The notes under the pieces are model-generated. The model was not told the origin of the DNA. It did no database searches and worked only from the letters and a program-made list of their open reading frames with translations. DNA of 64,000 bases from Mycobacterium xenopi (GTDB lineage Bacteria; Actinomycetota; Actinomycetes; Mycobacteriales; Mycobacteriaceae), in NCBI RefSeq assembly GCF_009936235.1, contig NZ_AP022314.1:744001-808000 (forward strand), read 5' to 3'. The position numbers and the translations under genes were made by a program. Positions 19,280 through 27,137 of the stretch are shown piece by piece. The number at the start of each line of letters is the position of its first letter. The stretch's first letter is position 1.

Positions 19280-20173
19280 CTAACCGACGAGCAGCGGTGC
19301 GATCCAGGTGAGCTCGGCGGGCAGTTGCGAACTCCAAAAACCGGCGTCATGTCCGCCGGGCGAGAAACCGCCCGCCGGCGGGTTGGGCAGCTGCGACACG
19401 AATTGCCGGGTTGCTGCGTAGAACGGGTCACTGTTGCCGCAGTCCACCCGGATCGGGATCGCCGCCAGCGCAGGCTGGCCGAACACCGAGTTCGCCGCCC
19501 AGTCGTCGGCGCCGTCGAACGCTCCCGGCGCAGCCGCCCCCGGCGAGAGCCACAGCGCCGGGCTCACCGCGCAGATCGCCGCGGTGCGGGTCGGACCCAG
19601 CCGGCTGCCCAGCAGCAGTGCCCCGTAGCCGCCCATCGACCAGCCCAAAAACGCAACCCGCGAAGTGTCCAGGCCCTGGCTGCTCAGCATCGGTATCAAC
19701 TCGTTCAGCACCATGGCACCCGAATCCTCTCCGGAAGCCCTTTTGTGCCAATAGCTTCCGCCGCCGTCGACGGCGACCACCGCGAACGGCGGCAGACCGG
19801 CCCGGACCGCCTGGGCGAGCCCCTGCTCGACACCGCCGGCCATCACGGTAGCCGCATCAGAGCCTTTGCCGTGCAACGCGATCACCGGTCGCAAGGCTTT
19901 GGTCTGGCCAGGCGGGCGGGCAATCGCCCAATTGGTGGAGATCCCGCCACGCGCCGCCGACACAAACGAGCCGGTGGACATCGTCGGCGCCGCAGCGGGA
20001 GCCGGCTCGAGCGGTGGGGCCGGTGCCAACGGCACGCCGCTGGCCGCGATCGATACGCGCGCGGCAACCGCGCGCCGCGACTGCAGGGGCGCGCCCACCG
20101 CGTAAGCGCTTACCGCTCCGACCGCCGCACTGGCGCCCAAGCGCAGCACGGCCCGACGGCTCAACTCGGGCAT
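19280..20173 (-). CDS. Exported esterase with Tat signal (Rv0774c-like)
   Basis: Secreted alpha/beta hydrolase of 297 residues. The N-terminus has a twin-arginine signal (LSRRAVLRLGASAAVGAVSA) followed by a Pro/Ala-rich linker. The catalytic domain has the nucleophile elbow LGWSMGGYGALLLG and the C-terminal SPGGHDAGFW His, in an esterase D-like architecture. ATG at 20173 is chosen because it places the RR motif at residues 6-7; the open frame upstream is not coding. Strongly similar to Rv0774c as I recall it. Probably acts on mycobacterial envelope or host lipids; the substrate is inferred. Confidence 0.93.
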   Translation of the reverse strand: MPELSRRAVLRLGASAAVGAVSAYAVGAPLQSRRAVAARVSIAASGVPLAPAPPLEPAPAAAPTMSTGSFVSAARGGISTNWAIARPPGQTKALRPVIALHGKGSDAATVMAGGVEQGLAQAVRAGLPPFAVVAVDGGGSYWHKRASGEDSGAMVLNELIPMLSSQGLDTSRVAFLGWSMGGYGALLLGSRLGPTRTAAICAVSPALWLSPGAAAPGAFDGADDWAANSVFGQPALAAIPIRVDCGNSDPFYAATRQFVSQLPNPPAGGFSPGGHDAGFWSSQLPAELTWIAPLLVG

Positions 20174-20245
20174 GCGGGCCATCTTAAGTGCCGCCGCATG
20201 GGCGTTTATCCGAAAGGCCGATGCGGCTCCTACTGAGCTGGCAGC

Positions 20246-20875
20246 ATGACGGGGGTGACCGCAGCTGTTACTCCCAAGGGAGAACGCCGGCGGTACGCGC
20301 TGGTCACCGCAGCCGCTGAGCTGTTGTGCGAGGGTGGTTTCGAGGCGGTGAGGCACCGGGCCGTCGCGCACCGGGCCGGGCTGCCGTTGGCGTCGACCAC
20401 CTACTATTTTTCGTCCCTGGACGAGCTCATCGCCAGCGCCGTCGAACACATCGGGATGCTGGAGGTCGCGCAGCTGCGGGCCCGGGTCGCCGCGCTGTCC
20501 CGGCGCCGCCGCGGCCCCGAAACCACCGCCGATGTGCTGGTGGACCTGCTCGTCAGCGACGCGTCGGATCCCGGGCTCAAGGACCAGCTGACTTCTCGCT
20601 ATGAACGCTACATCGCCTGTGCGCGCCTGCCCGCGTTGCGTGACATCCAGCGGCGGATCCTGCGGCAGCGTGCCGACGCGATTGCCGAAGCGGTTGCACG
20701 GTCTGGTCGCTCGGTGCGTATCGGCCTGGTCTCCACAATGATCTGCGCGGTCGACGGCGCGGTGATCTGTGCACTAGTCGACGACTGCCAGGACCCGCGC
20801 GCCGCCGCACGGGCGACGCTACTCGAAATCATCGACGTTTTCGCACCTTTCGAGCATCCCCCGATCGCCATTTGA
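20246..20875 (+). CDS. TetR-family regulator (Rv0775-like)
   Basis: A 209-residue regulator starting with ATG at 20246, divergent from the esterase. The helix-turn-helix is EAVRHRAVAHRAGLPLASTTYYFSS at about residues 32-56, followed by a helical effector domain. A weak inverted repeat (GCCGCAT at 20193-20199, ATGCGGC at 20221-20227) sits in the divergent promoter but is too spaced to call an operator. The likely target is the esterase promoter. Its 3-prime end overlaps the end of the broken DUF429 gene on the other strand. Confidence 0.92.
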   Translation: MTGVTAAVTPKGERRRYALVTAAAELLCEGGFEAVRHRAVAHRAGLPLASTTYYFSSLDELIASAVEHIGMLEVAQLRARVAALSRRRRGPETTADVLVDLLVSDASDPGLKDQLTSRYERYIACARLPALRDIQRRILRQRADAIAEAVARSGRSVRIGLVSTMICAVDGAVICALVDDCQDPRAAARATLLEIIDVFAPFEHPPIAI

Positions 20876-21779
20876 CGGCCCGCACGGCAGCGGAAACCGT
20901 CGGATCAGTGCCCGTCTGGTGGAGGCGAAAGCCGCCGCCGAAGAGCTTCTAACTTGCTGGGCGTCCTCGAGGAGCGCGGCGAGGCGGGCGAGCCGCCGCG
21001 CCACGTCGTCGGGTTCATGCGGTTTCGCGCTGGGTGTACCGACAGCGGAGGGAAGCGCCGGGGTGACGATGTAACCGGTCGCGACATCACCGTAAATCGT
21101 GACGTCTTCGGGACGGTGATACCAGTACAGCGCGATGTATGCGCACATCACGGCGTCGACGGGATCCTCGGCGCCGTCCAGCTGCGCCGTCCAGCTGCGC
21201 CGGGCGGGTCGCCGCGGTCACCCGGTTGCGCAACTCGACCCAGGCCACGTTGCGGTTCACCCGAAGTCGAGGCGTGGCCTCGTCCAGCCGCTCGATCAGC
21301 GTCATTAGCTGCAGCAATTCGCGCTGGCGTGTGCCGAGCGGGCCGCGCTTGTACTTCAGCGTCCGATCCAGGCCGAACAACACCACGGTGGCCGGATGTG
21401 GGTACACCTCGATCGCTCGCCGCTTGGCCTGGGAGTGCGGGTCGATGTCCAGGGCGAGCGCTCCGGCCAGTCTGGCCCCGCGGGGAACGCTCGAAAACTC
21501 GGGTCTGCCGGTGTAGGCCGGGCGCGCGCCGGCCTCGAACCTGCCGAAATCGCGGTTGAGCGCCCGGTCGCAGGGCCGATGCCCGGCTGGGTTGTTCACG
21601 ACCAGCGGTGCGTCGAGCGCGACCAGGCAGTCGTCGCGGACGTAGGCCGACAGCGTGTTCTCGATGCTCGCGTCGTCGTGCGCCGTGCCGAGATGCACCA
21701 GCCGGCCGTCGGCGTCGACCACCGCGACACCGCTCTGGCTGATTTCACCCCATGCAAGATCGACGCCTACGAAGTACAT
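20819..21779 (-). pseudogene. DUF429 protein (Rv0776c-like) broken by a 13-bp tandem duplication
   Basis: DUF429 proteins have an RNase H-like fold. ATG at 21779 begins MYFVGVDLAWGE, a typical DUF429 N-terminus with its acidic residue. This frame continues through DAPLVVNNP and IEVYPHPATVVLFGLDRTLKYKRG to TRPAQLDGA. A 13-bp tandem duplication at 21171-21196 then shifts the frame, and the remainder (MCAYIALYWYHRPEDVTIYGD-type ending) follows in another frame to 20819. Removing one copy restores a continuous frame reading QLDGAEDPVDAVMCAY. The reconstructed C-terminus overlaps the convergent TetR gene by 57 bp, so the true stop is less certain. Confidence 0.9.
21171..21202. repeat. 13-bp tandem duplication with partial third copy
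   Basis: GCGCCGTCCAGCT at 21171-21183 is repeated exactly at 21184-21196, followed by the six bases GCGCCG of a third unit. The 13-bp length is not a multiple of three and is the sole cause of the frame loss in the DUF429 gene. Replication slippage is the simplest mechanism. Confidence 0.92.
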
Positions 21780-21819
21780 TCGCCCAGCTTGCCGCATCAC
21801 GACCGTAAGCTGTGTCGTT

Positions 21820-23235
21820 GTGAGCATCCCCGACGTGCTGGCCGACCGCTACGCCAGCGCCGACATGGTTGCGATCTGGTCGCCACAGGCCAGGGTCGTC
21901 GCGGAACGGCGACTGTGGCTGGCGGTGCTGCGGGCACAGGCGGAGCTCGGCGTCGACGTGCCTGACCAGGCGATCGCCGACTACGAACGGGTGCTCGAGG
22001 ACGTCGACCTGGCCTCGATCGCGGCGCGCGAGCGGGTGCTGCGCCACGACGTCAAGGCCCGCATCGAAGAGTTCAACGCGCTGGCCGGTCACGAACACAT
22101 CCACAAGGGCATGACCAGCCGCGACCTCACCGAGAACGTCGAGCAGCTGCAGATCCGCAGGTCGTTGGAGTTGGTGTTCGCCCACGGTGTGGCCGTCGCG
22201 GCGAGGCTGGCCGAGCGAGCCCTGACCTATCGGGACGTGGTGATGGCCGGGCGCAGCCACAATGTCGCTGCCCAGGCCACCACGTTGGGCAAGCGGTTCG
22301 CCTCGGCGGCGCAGGAGACGCTGATCGCGTTGACCCGGCTGCGTGAGCTCATCGACCGCTATCCGCTGCGCGGCATCAAGGGCCCGATGGGCACCGCGCA
22401 GGACATGCTCGACCTGCTGGGCAAAGACGCGGCGAAGCTGGCCGAACTCGAGCGGCGCATATCTGAATCTTTAGGGTTTTCAACGATTTTGACTAGCGTC
22501 GGGCAGGTGTATCCGCGCTCGCTGGATCACGACGTGGTGTCTGCGCTGGTGCAGTTGGGCGCCGGCCCCTCGTCGCTGGCGCACACCATCCGGCTGATGG
22601 CCGGGCACGAGCTGGTTACCGAGGGTTTTGCGCCCGGACAGGTCGGGTCCTCGGCGATGCCGCACAAAATGAACACCCGCAGCTGCGAACGGGTCAACGG
22701 CCTGCAAGTGGTGCTGCGCGGTTACGCGGCGATGACGGCCGAACTGGCCGGTGCGCAATGGAACGAAGGTGACGTGTCGTGCTCGGTGGTGCGCCGAGTG
22801 GCGTTGCCGGACAGCTTCTTTGCCATCGACGGGCAGATCGAGACTTTCTTGACCGTGCTCGACGAGTTCGGGGCCTACCCCGCGGTGATCCAGCGCGAGC
22901 TGGACCGCTATCTGCCGTTTTTGGCCACCACCAAGGTTTTGATCGCCGCGGTGCGCGCCGGCATGGGCCGCGAATCGGCGCACGAGGTGATTGGCGAGCA
23001 CGCGGTGGCGGCCGCGCTGGCGATGCGGGACGGCGGTGAGCCTGAGCTGCTGGAGCGGCTGGCCGCCGACCCCCGGTTGCCGCTGGACCGCCGGGCGCTG
23101 GAGGCGGTGCTGGCCGACAGGCAGGCCTTCATCGGCGCTGCCGGCGACCAGGTCGACGCGGTGGTGGCGGAGGTGGACGCGCTGGTCAGCCATTACCCGG
23201 ATGCCGCCAAGTACACCCCTGGTGCGATCCTGTAG
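21820..23235 (+). CDS. purB: Adenylosuccinate lyase
   Basis: Fumarase/aspartase-superfamily enzyme that releases fumarate from SAICAR and from adenylosuccinate, acting in IMP and AMP synthesis. GTG at 21820 begins MSIPDVLADRYAS and gives 471 residues, the normal length. Signatures: EHIHKGMTSRDLTENV (catalytic His region), AGRSHNVAAQATT and the superfamily motif GSSAMPHKMNTRSCE. No Shine-Dalgarno is evident. cyp126 starts 3 bp after the stop, so the two are cotranscribed. Confidence 0.98.
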   Translation: MSIPDVLADRYASADMVAIWSPQARVVAERRLWLAVLRAQAELGVDVPDQAIADYERVLEDVDLASIAARERVLRHDVKARIEEFNALAGHEHIHKGMTSRDLTENVEQLQIRRSLELVFAHGVAVAARLAERALTYRDVVMAGRSHNVAAQATTLGKRFASAAQETLIALTRLRELIDRYPLRGIKGPMGTAQDMLDLLGKDAAKLAELERRISESLGFSTILTSVGQVYPRSLDHDVVSALVQLGAGPSSLAHTIRLMAGHELVTEGFAPGQVGSSAMPHKMNTRSCERVNGLQVVLRGYAAMTAELAGAQWNEGDVSCSVVRRVALPDSFFAIDGQIETFLTVLDEFGAYPAVIQRELDRYLPFLATTKVLIAAVRAGMGRESAHEVIGEHAVAAALAMRDGGEPELLERLAADPRLPLDRRALEAVLADRQAFIGAAGDQVDAVVAEVDALVSHYPDAAKYTPGAIL

Positions 23236-23238
23236 GCC

Positions 23239-24486
23239 ATGACGGTCTCGGTTGCGCTGGCGCAGATCGACTTCACCGACCTGGACAACTTTGCCAACGG
23301 TTTTCCCCATCACCTATTCGCGATCCACCGCCGCGACGCGCCGGTGTTCTGGCATGAGCCGACCGAGCACACACCCGACGGGGAGGGATTCTGGTCAGTG
23401 GCCACGTACGCAGAAACCCTTGCGGTGCTGCGCGATCCGGTGACCTTTTCCTCCGTGACGGGGGGTGGGCGACCGTTCGGCGGAACAGTGCTGCAAGACC
23501 TGCCCATCGCGGGCCAGGTGCTCAACATGATGGACGACCCGCGGCACACGCACATTCGGCGCCTGGTCAGCTCCGGGTTGACGCCGCGGATGATCCGGCG
23601 CGTCGAAGACGACCTGCGCGCACGGGCGCGTCGGCTGCTCGACGGCGTTACTCCGGGTGTGGCGTTCGATTTCGTCGTCGATATCGCCGCCGAGTTGCCG
23701 ATGCAGATGATCTGCATCCTGTTGGGCGTGCCGGAGGCCGACCGGCACTGGCTATTCGAGGCGGTCGAGCCCGGATTCGATTTCGGTGCTTCGCGTACCG
23801 CATCCATGCCGCGGCTGAATGTCGAAGACGCCGGGTCGCAGTTGTACGCCTACGGGCAGGAGCTGATTGCGCGCAAACGTGCCCAACCCGCCGACGACAT
23901 GCTCTCCACGGTGGCGAACGCCACCATCGACGATCCCGACGCGCCCTCGCTGTCCGACGCCGAGCTGTACCTGTTCTTTCACTTGTTGTTCAGCGCGGGC
24001 GCGGAGACCACCCGCAACGCGATCGCCGGCGGGCTGCTCGCGTTGGCCGAACGCCCCGAACAGTGGCGCCGATTGCGCAGCGACGTCGAGTTGTTGCCGA
24101 CGGCGATCGAAGAGATGGTGCGGTGGACGTCGCCGTCGCCGTCGAAGCGGCGCACCGCCACCCGGGCAGTCACCTTGGGTGGCCAGCCGATTGACGCCGG
24201 TCAAAAAGTGCTGGTGTGGGAAGGCTCGGCCAACCGCGACGCCGCTGTATTCGACCGACCCGACGAGTTTGATATCACCCGAAAACCTAACCCGCACTTG
24301 GGTTTTGGTCAGGGGGTACATTACTGCCTGGGCGCCAACCTGGCCCGGCTGGAACTGCGGGTGCTTTTCGAGGAGCTGCTGGCGCGCTTTGGGGCCGTGC
24401 GGGTCGCGGCACCGGTCGAATGGGCCCGCAGCAACCGGCACACCGGGATTAGGCATCTGGTCGTGGAACTGCTCGCCCCGTCGTGA
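23239..24486 (+). CDS. cyp126: Cytochrome P450 CYP126
   Basis: A 415-residue P450. I-helix LFSAGAETTRNAIAGG, EEMVRWTSPSPSKRRTA and haem loop GFGQGVHYCLGANLARLEL with Cys363. Matches CYP126 (Rv0778) as I recall in length and in lying directly after purB. Starts 3 bp after purB and its stop overlaps the GTG of the transporter gene. The physiological substrate is not established. Confidence 0.95.
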   Translation: MTVSVALAQIDFTDLDNFANGFPHHLFAIHRRDAPVFWHEPTEHTPDGEGFWSVATYAETLAVLRDPVTFSSVTGGGRPFGGTVLQDLPIAGQVLNMMDDPRHTHIRRLVSSGLTPRMIRRVEDDLRARARRLLDGVTPGVAFDFVVDIAAELPMQMICILLGVPEADRHWLFEAVEPGFDFGASRTASMPRLNVEDAGSQLYAYGQELIARKRAQPADDMLSTVANATIDDPDAPSLSDAELYLFFHLLFSAGAETTRNAIAGGLLALAERPEQWRRLRSDVELLPTAIEEMVRWTSPSPSKRRTATRAVTLGGQPIDAGQKVLVWEGSANRDAAVFDRPDEFDITRKPNPHLGFGQGVHYCLGANLARLELRVLFEELLARFGAVRVAAPVEWARSNRHTGIRHLVVELLAPS

Positions 24487-25472
24487 CGCTGCGGTTCAGC
24501 GACATCGAGCTGACACCAGACGCTTTCGCGGCGGTGATGGCGACCGGTATCTTGTCGATCGCCGCACGCAGTCATCAGTATCGGCTGCTCAGTGAGACTC
24601 TGGACGTGCTGGCTACGCTCGCCTTGCTGGCGCTGGTCGCCTTGGTGATCGTCACTGCCGCGGTCAAACGGCGGATCACATTTTGGGACGTTGCCGATCC
24701 TGATGTGACGCTGCGGCTGTTCAGCTTCGTCGCTGCTGTTGCGGTGCTGGGCAGCCGGGTGGCTGCCCATGTGCGGGTCGCCCTGATCCTTGGCGCAGTG
24801 GCGTCGTCGGCCTGGCTGGCGCTAATCCTGGTCACCGCGCGCAACATGTGGGGCACCCCGTGGGCGGCACTGCGGGACCGCGCGCACGGCGCTTGGGAAC
24901 TGGCCAGCGTGGCGACCTCCGGCTTGGTGATCATGATGGCGCTGGTTGCCGATTACACCGGTCACCGCTGGTGGCTGGTGGTCGCCGTGCCGTTGTGGGT
25001 GGCGGCGATGTGCATCTACGGCTTGATGACGGTGCTGATCGTGTGGCGCGCTGTCGCGGAGCGACAACATCGCGACGGATTCGAGCCGGATACCTGGATC
25101 CTGATGGGCGCGTTGGCCATTGCGACGCTGGCCGGCGACTACATCCACCAGCTGGCCACCGGCTGGCTGGCGGGAAGTGTACGCGCAACCACCCAGGTGA
25201 GCTGGCTGGTGGCCACCTTGTGGATTCCTCCGCTGATCTACTTCGGGCTGCACCACATCAGCCGGCGGCCGGCGGCGTTGCAGTTTGCCGGTGTGTGGTG
25301 GGCGATGGTGTTTCCGCTCGGCATGTACTCAGCGGCCACCTATGCCATGGCGGTCGAGCTTGGTGTGCGCTCGCTGCACACGGTTTCGCTGGTGTTCTTC
25401 TGGAACGCCTTGGCGGCGTGGGTGATTGTGGTGGTTGCCGGGCTGTTGCAAGTGCCGCGCCTGCTGCGCTGA
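24483..25472 (+). CDS. TDT/SLAC1-family membrane transporter
   Basis: A 329-residue integral membrane protein with about ten hydrophobic segments. The opening LTPDAFAAVMATGILSIAA (conserved near-N-terminal ATGI) and the late WALMF-like segment FAGVWWAMVFPLGMYS are hallmarks of the tellurite-resistance/dicarboxylate transporter family (TehA, Mae1, SLAC1). GTG at 24483 overlaps the cyp126 stop (GTGA). I do not recall it at this locus in M. tuberculosis, so it may be a lineage-specific gain or an M. tuberculosis loss. It could carry a dicarboxylate, sulfite or another anion. Confidence 0.85.
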   Translation: MTLRFSDIELTPDAFAAVMATGILSIAARSHQYRLLSETLDVLATLALLALVALVIVTAAVKRRITFWDVADPDVTLRLFSFVAAVAVLGSRVAAHVRVALILGAVASSAWLALILVTARNMWGTPWAALRDRAHGAWELASVATSGLVIMMALVADYTGHRWWLVVAVPLWVAAMCIYGLMTVLIVWRAVAERQHRDGFEPDTWILMGALAIATLAGDYIHQLATGWLAGSVRATTQVSWLVATLWIPPLIYFGLHHISRRPAALQFAGVWWAMVFPLGMYSAATYAMAVELGVRSLHTVSLVFFWNALAAWVIVVVAGLLQVPRLLR

Positions 25473-25574
25473 CGGCCGTTGTTCGGCGAGGGGTTTACCG
25501 GCTTGTGGCGACTTGAGGTCGGATGCAATGCCGCAGCAGCATGAGCGGATCGCAGCGGCTTGCCAGGCGTCGGC

Positions 25575-26189
25575 CTAGCGGGTCTGAAGTCCTGCGGACC
25601 GCAGCTCGAGGGCCGCCAGGCCGGCGATCGTGACCGGATCCTCGCGGCGCCACCCGCCGACCGGGTCGGCGTCGACCGCGGTCAGCCTGCGCAGCGGCCG
25701 GTTGGCCAAGGCCCGCAGCGCGAGCAGCTGTTCGCCGGCCGGCGTGGCGGCCAGGGAGGTCACGGTCCATTTGCGCCGGAAGAACCGCAGCCGCAGGACT
25801 AGCCACGGCATCATCACCGCCAGGATCGGCGGGGCGGCTACCGCGAGCGCCAGCAGCACGGCCAACCAGCTGGCAGTGGTGTCCAAGTTGTGGCCGGCGC
25901 CGGCGATGTCGAGGGCCGCGTCGCTCGCTGCGGTGAGCGGCTTGCTGACCGCGCCGCCCACCAGCGGGATACGCTCGGCGCTATGGCCCGCCGACTGCAG
26001 ATTGGTGGCGATGCCGTGCGCGCCGCTGTTGACCTGTCGGCCAACTCCCGCGATGGTCGACACGGCGCTGTGCACCGCCATGCCGACGAGCACCCATGCG
26101 GCCGTCCACAGGGCGACGAAGATATCGCTGCACAGTTGGGCCAGCAGCCGGCCGGGTCTGGTGGCGTAGGGCAGGTAGCGCAATCTCAT
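25575..26189 (-). CDS. Conserved membrane protein (Rv0779c-like)
   Basis: A 204-residue protein with two hydrophobic regions: near the N-terminus (FVALWTAAWVLVGMAV) and mid-protein (WLAVLLALAVAAPPILAVMM). The last third is soluble and Arg-rich. The region between the membrane segments (SAGHSAERIPLVGGAVSKPL) recurs in actinobacterial proteins of unknown role. ATG at 26189 gives MRLRYLPYATRPGR; the much longer open frame upstream is the antisense of purC. Divergent from purC, with 54 bp between starts. Function unknown. Confidence 0.87.
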   Translation of the reverse strand: MRLRYLPYATRPGRLLAQLCSDIFVALWTAAWVLVGMAVHSAVSTIAGVGRQVNSGAHGIATNLQSAGHSAERIPLVGGAVSKPLTAASDAALDIAGAGHNLDTTASWLAVLLALAVAAPPILAVMMPWLVLRLRFFRRKWTVTSLAATPAGEQLLALRALANRPLRRLTAVDADPVGGWRREDPVTIAGLAALELRSAGLQTR

Positions 26190-26243
26190 AGCCTCGATCC
26201 CAGCACAGTGTTGGTTCCCTGGGCTGCCGGATAGGCTGGCGCG

Positions 26244-27137
26244 ATGCGCCCCGCTTTGTCCGACTACCAGCACGTGGCCAGCGGCAAGGTCCGCGAGTTG
26301 TACCGCGTCGACGACAAGCACCTGTTGTTGGTCGCAACCGACCGGATCTCGGCGTTCGACTACGTCTTGGCCAGCACGATCCCGGACAAAGGCCGGGTTC
26401 TGACCGCGATGAGTGTGTTTTTCTTCAATCTGGTTGAAGCCCCCAATCATCTGGCCGCGCCGCCGGACGACCCGCGGATTCCCCACGAAGTGCTGGGACG
26501 AGCGCTGGTGGTGCGGGAGCTGGAGATGCTCCCGGTGGAGTGCGTGGCCCGCGGCTACCTGACCGGCTCGGGGTTGTTGGACTACCAAAAGACCGGCAAA
26601 CTCTGCGGCATCCCGTTGCCGCCAGGCTTGGTTGAGGCCAGCAGGTTTCCCACCCCATTGTTTACTCCCGCGACCAAAGCCGAACTGGGACAGCACGATG
26701 AAAACATTCCGTTCGCACGGGTAATCGAGCTGGTCGGAGCGGTGCGCGCCAACCAGCTGCGTGATCGTACGCTGCAAACCTATGTTCAGGCCGCCGACCA
26801 TGCTCTGAAGAAGGGAATCATCATCGCGGACACCAAGTTCGAGTTCGGCGTCGACGACCACGGCAACCTCGTGCTGGCCGACGAAGTGTTCACACCCGAT
26901 TCGTCGCGGTACTGGCTGGCCGAAAACTACCGAGAAGGCGTGGTACAGCACAGCTTCGACAAGCAGTTCGTCCGCAATTGGCTCACCAGCCCGGAATCGG
27001 GCTGGGACCGGACCGGTTCGAAGCCGCCGCCTCCGTTGCCACAGCACATCATCGACGCGACGCGTTCCCGCTACATCGAAGCCTACGAACGAATTTCGGG
27101 CCTGCGCTTCGACGACTGGATTGGTCCCGGTGCATGA
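26244..27137 (+). CDS. purC: SAICAR synthetase
   Basis: Joins aspartate to CAIR in IMP synthesis; 297 residues. It opens with YQHVASGKVRELYRVDD and carries LVVRELEMLPVECVARGYLTGSG, IIADTKFEFG and LADEVFTPDSSRYW (SAICAR synthetase signatures). TAGGCT at 26232-26237 is six bases before ATG 26244 with no Shine-Dalgarno, the leaderless pattern shared by other pur genes here. The stop overlaps the protease start (ATGA). Confidence 0.98.
   Translation: MRPALSDYQHVASGKVRELYRVDDKHLLLVATDRISAFDYVLASTIPDKGRVLTAMSVFFFNLVEAPNHLAAPPDDPRIPHEVLGRALVVRELEMLPVECVARGYLTGSGLLDYQKTGKLCGIPLPPGLVEASRFPTPLFTPATKAELGQHDENIPFARVIELVGAVRANQLRDRTLQTYVQAADHALKKGIIIADTKFEFGVDDHGNLVLADEVFTPDSSRYWLAENYREGVVQHSFDKQFVRNWLTSPESGWDRTGSKPPPPLPQHIIDATRSRYIEAYERISGLRFDDWIGPGA

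Noticed and set aside
20193..20227. Inverted repeat GCCGCAT/ATGCGGC between the esterase and TetR genes
   Set aside because: Seven-base arms with a 21-bp spacer are too weak in high-GC DNA to call an operator.
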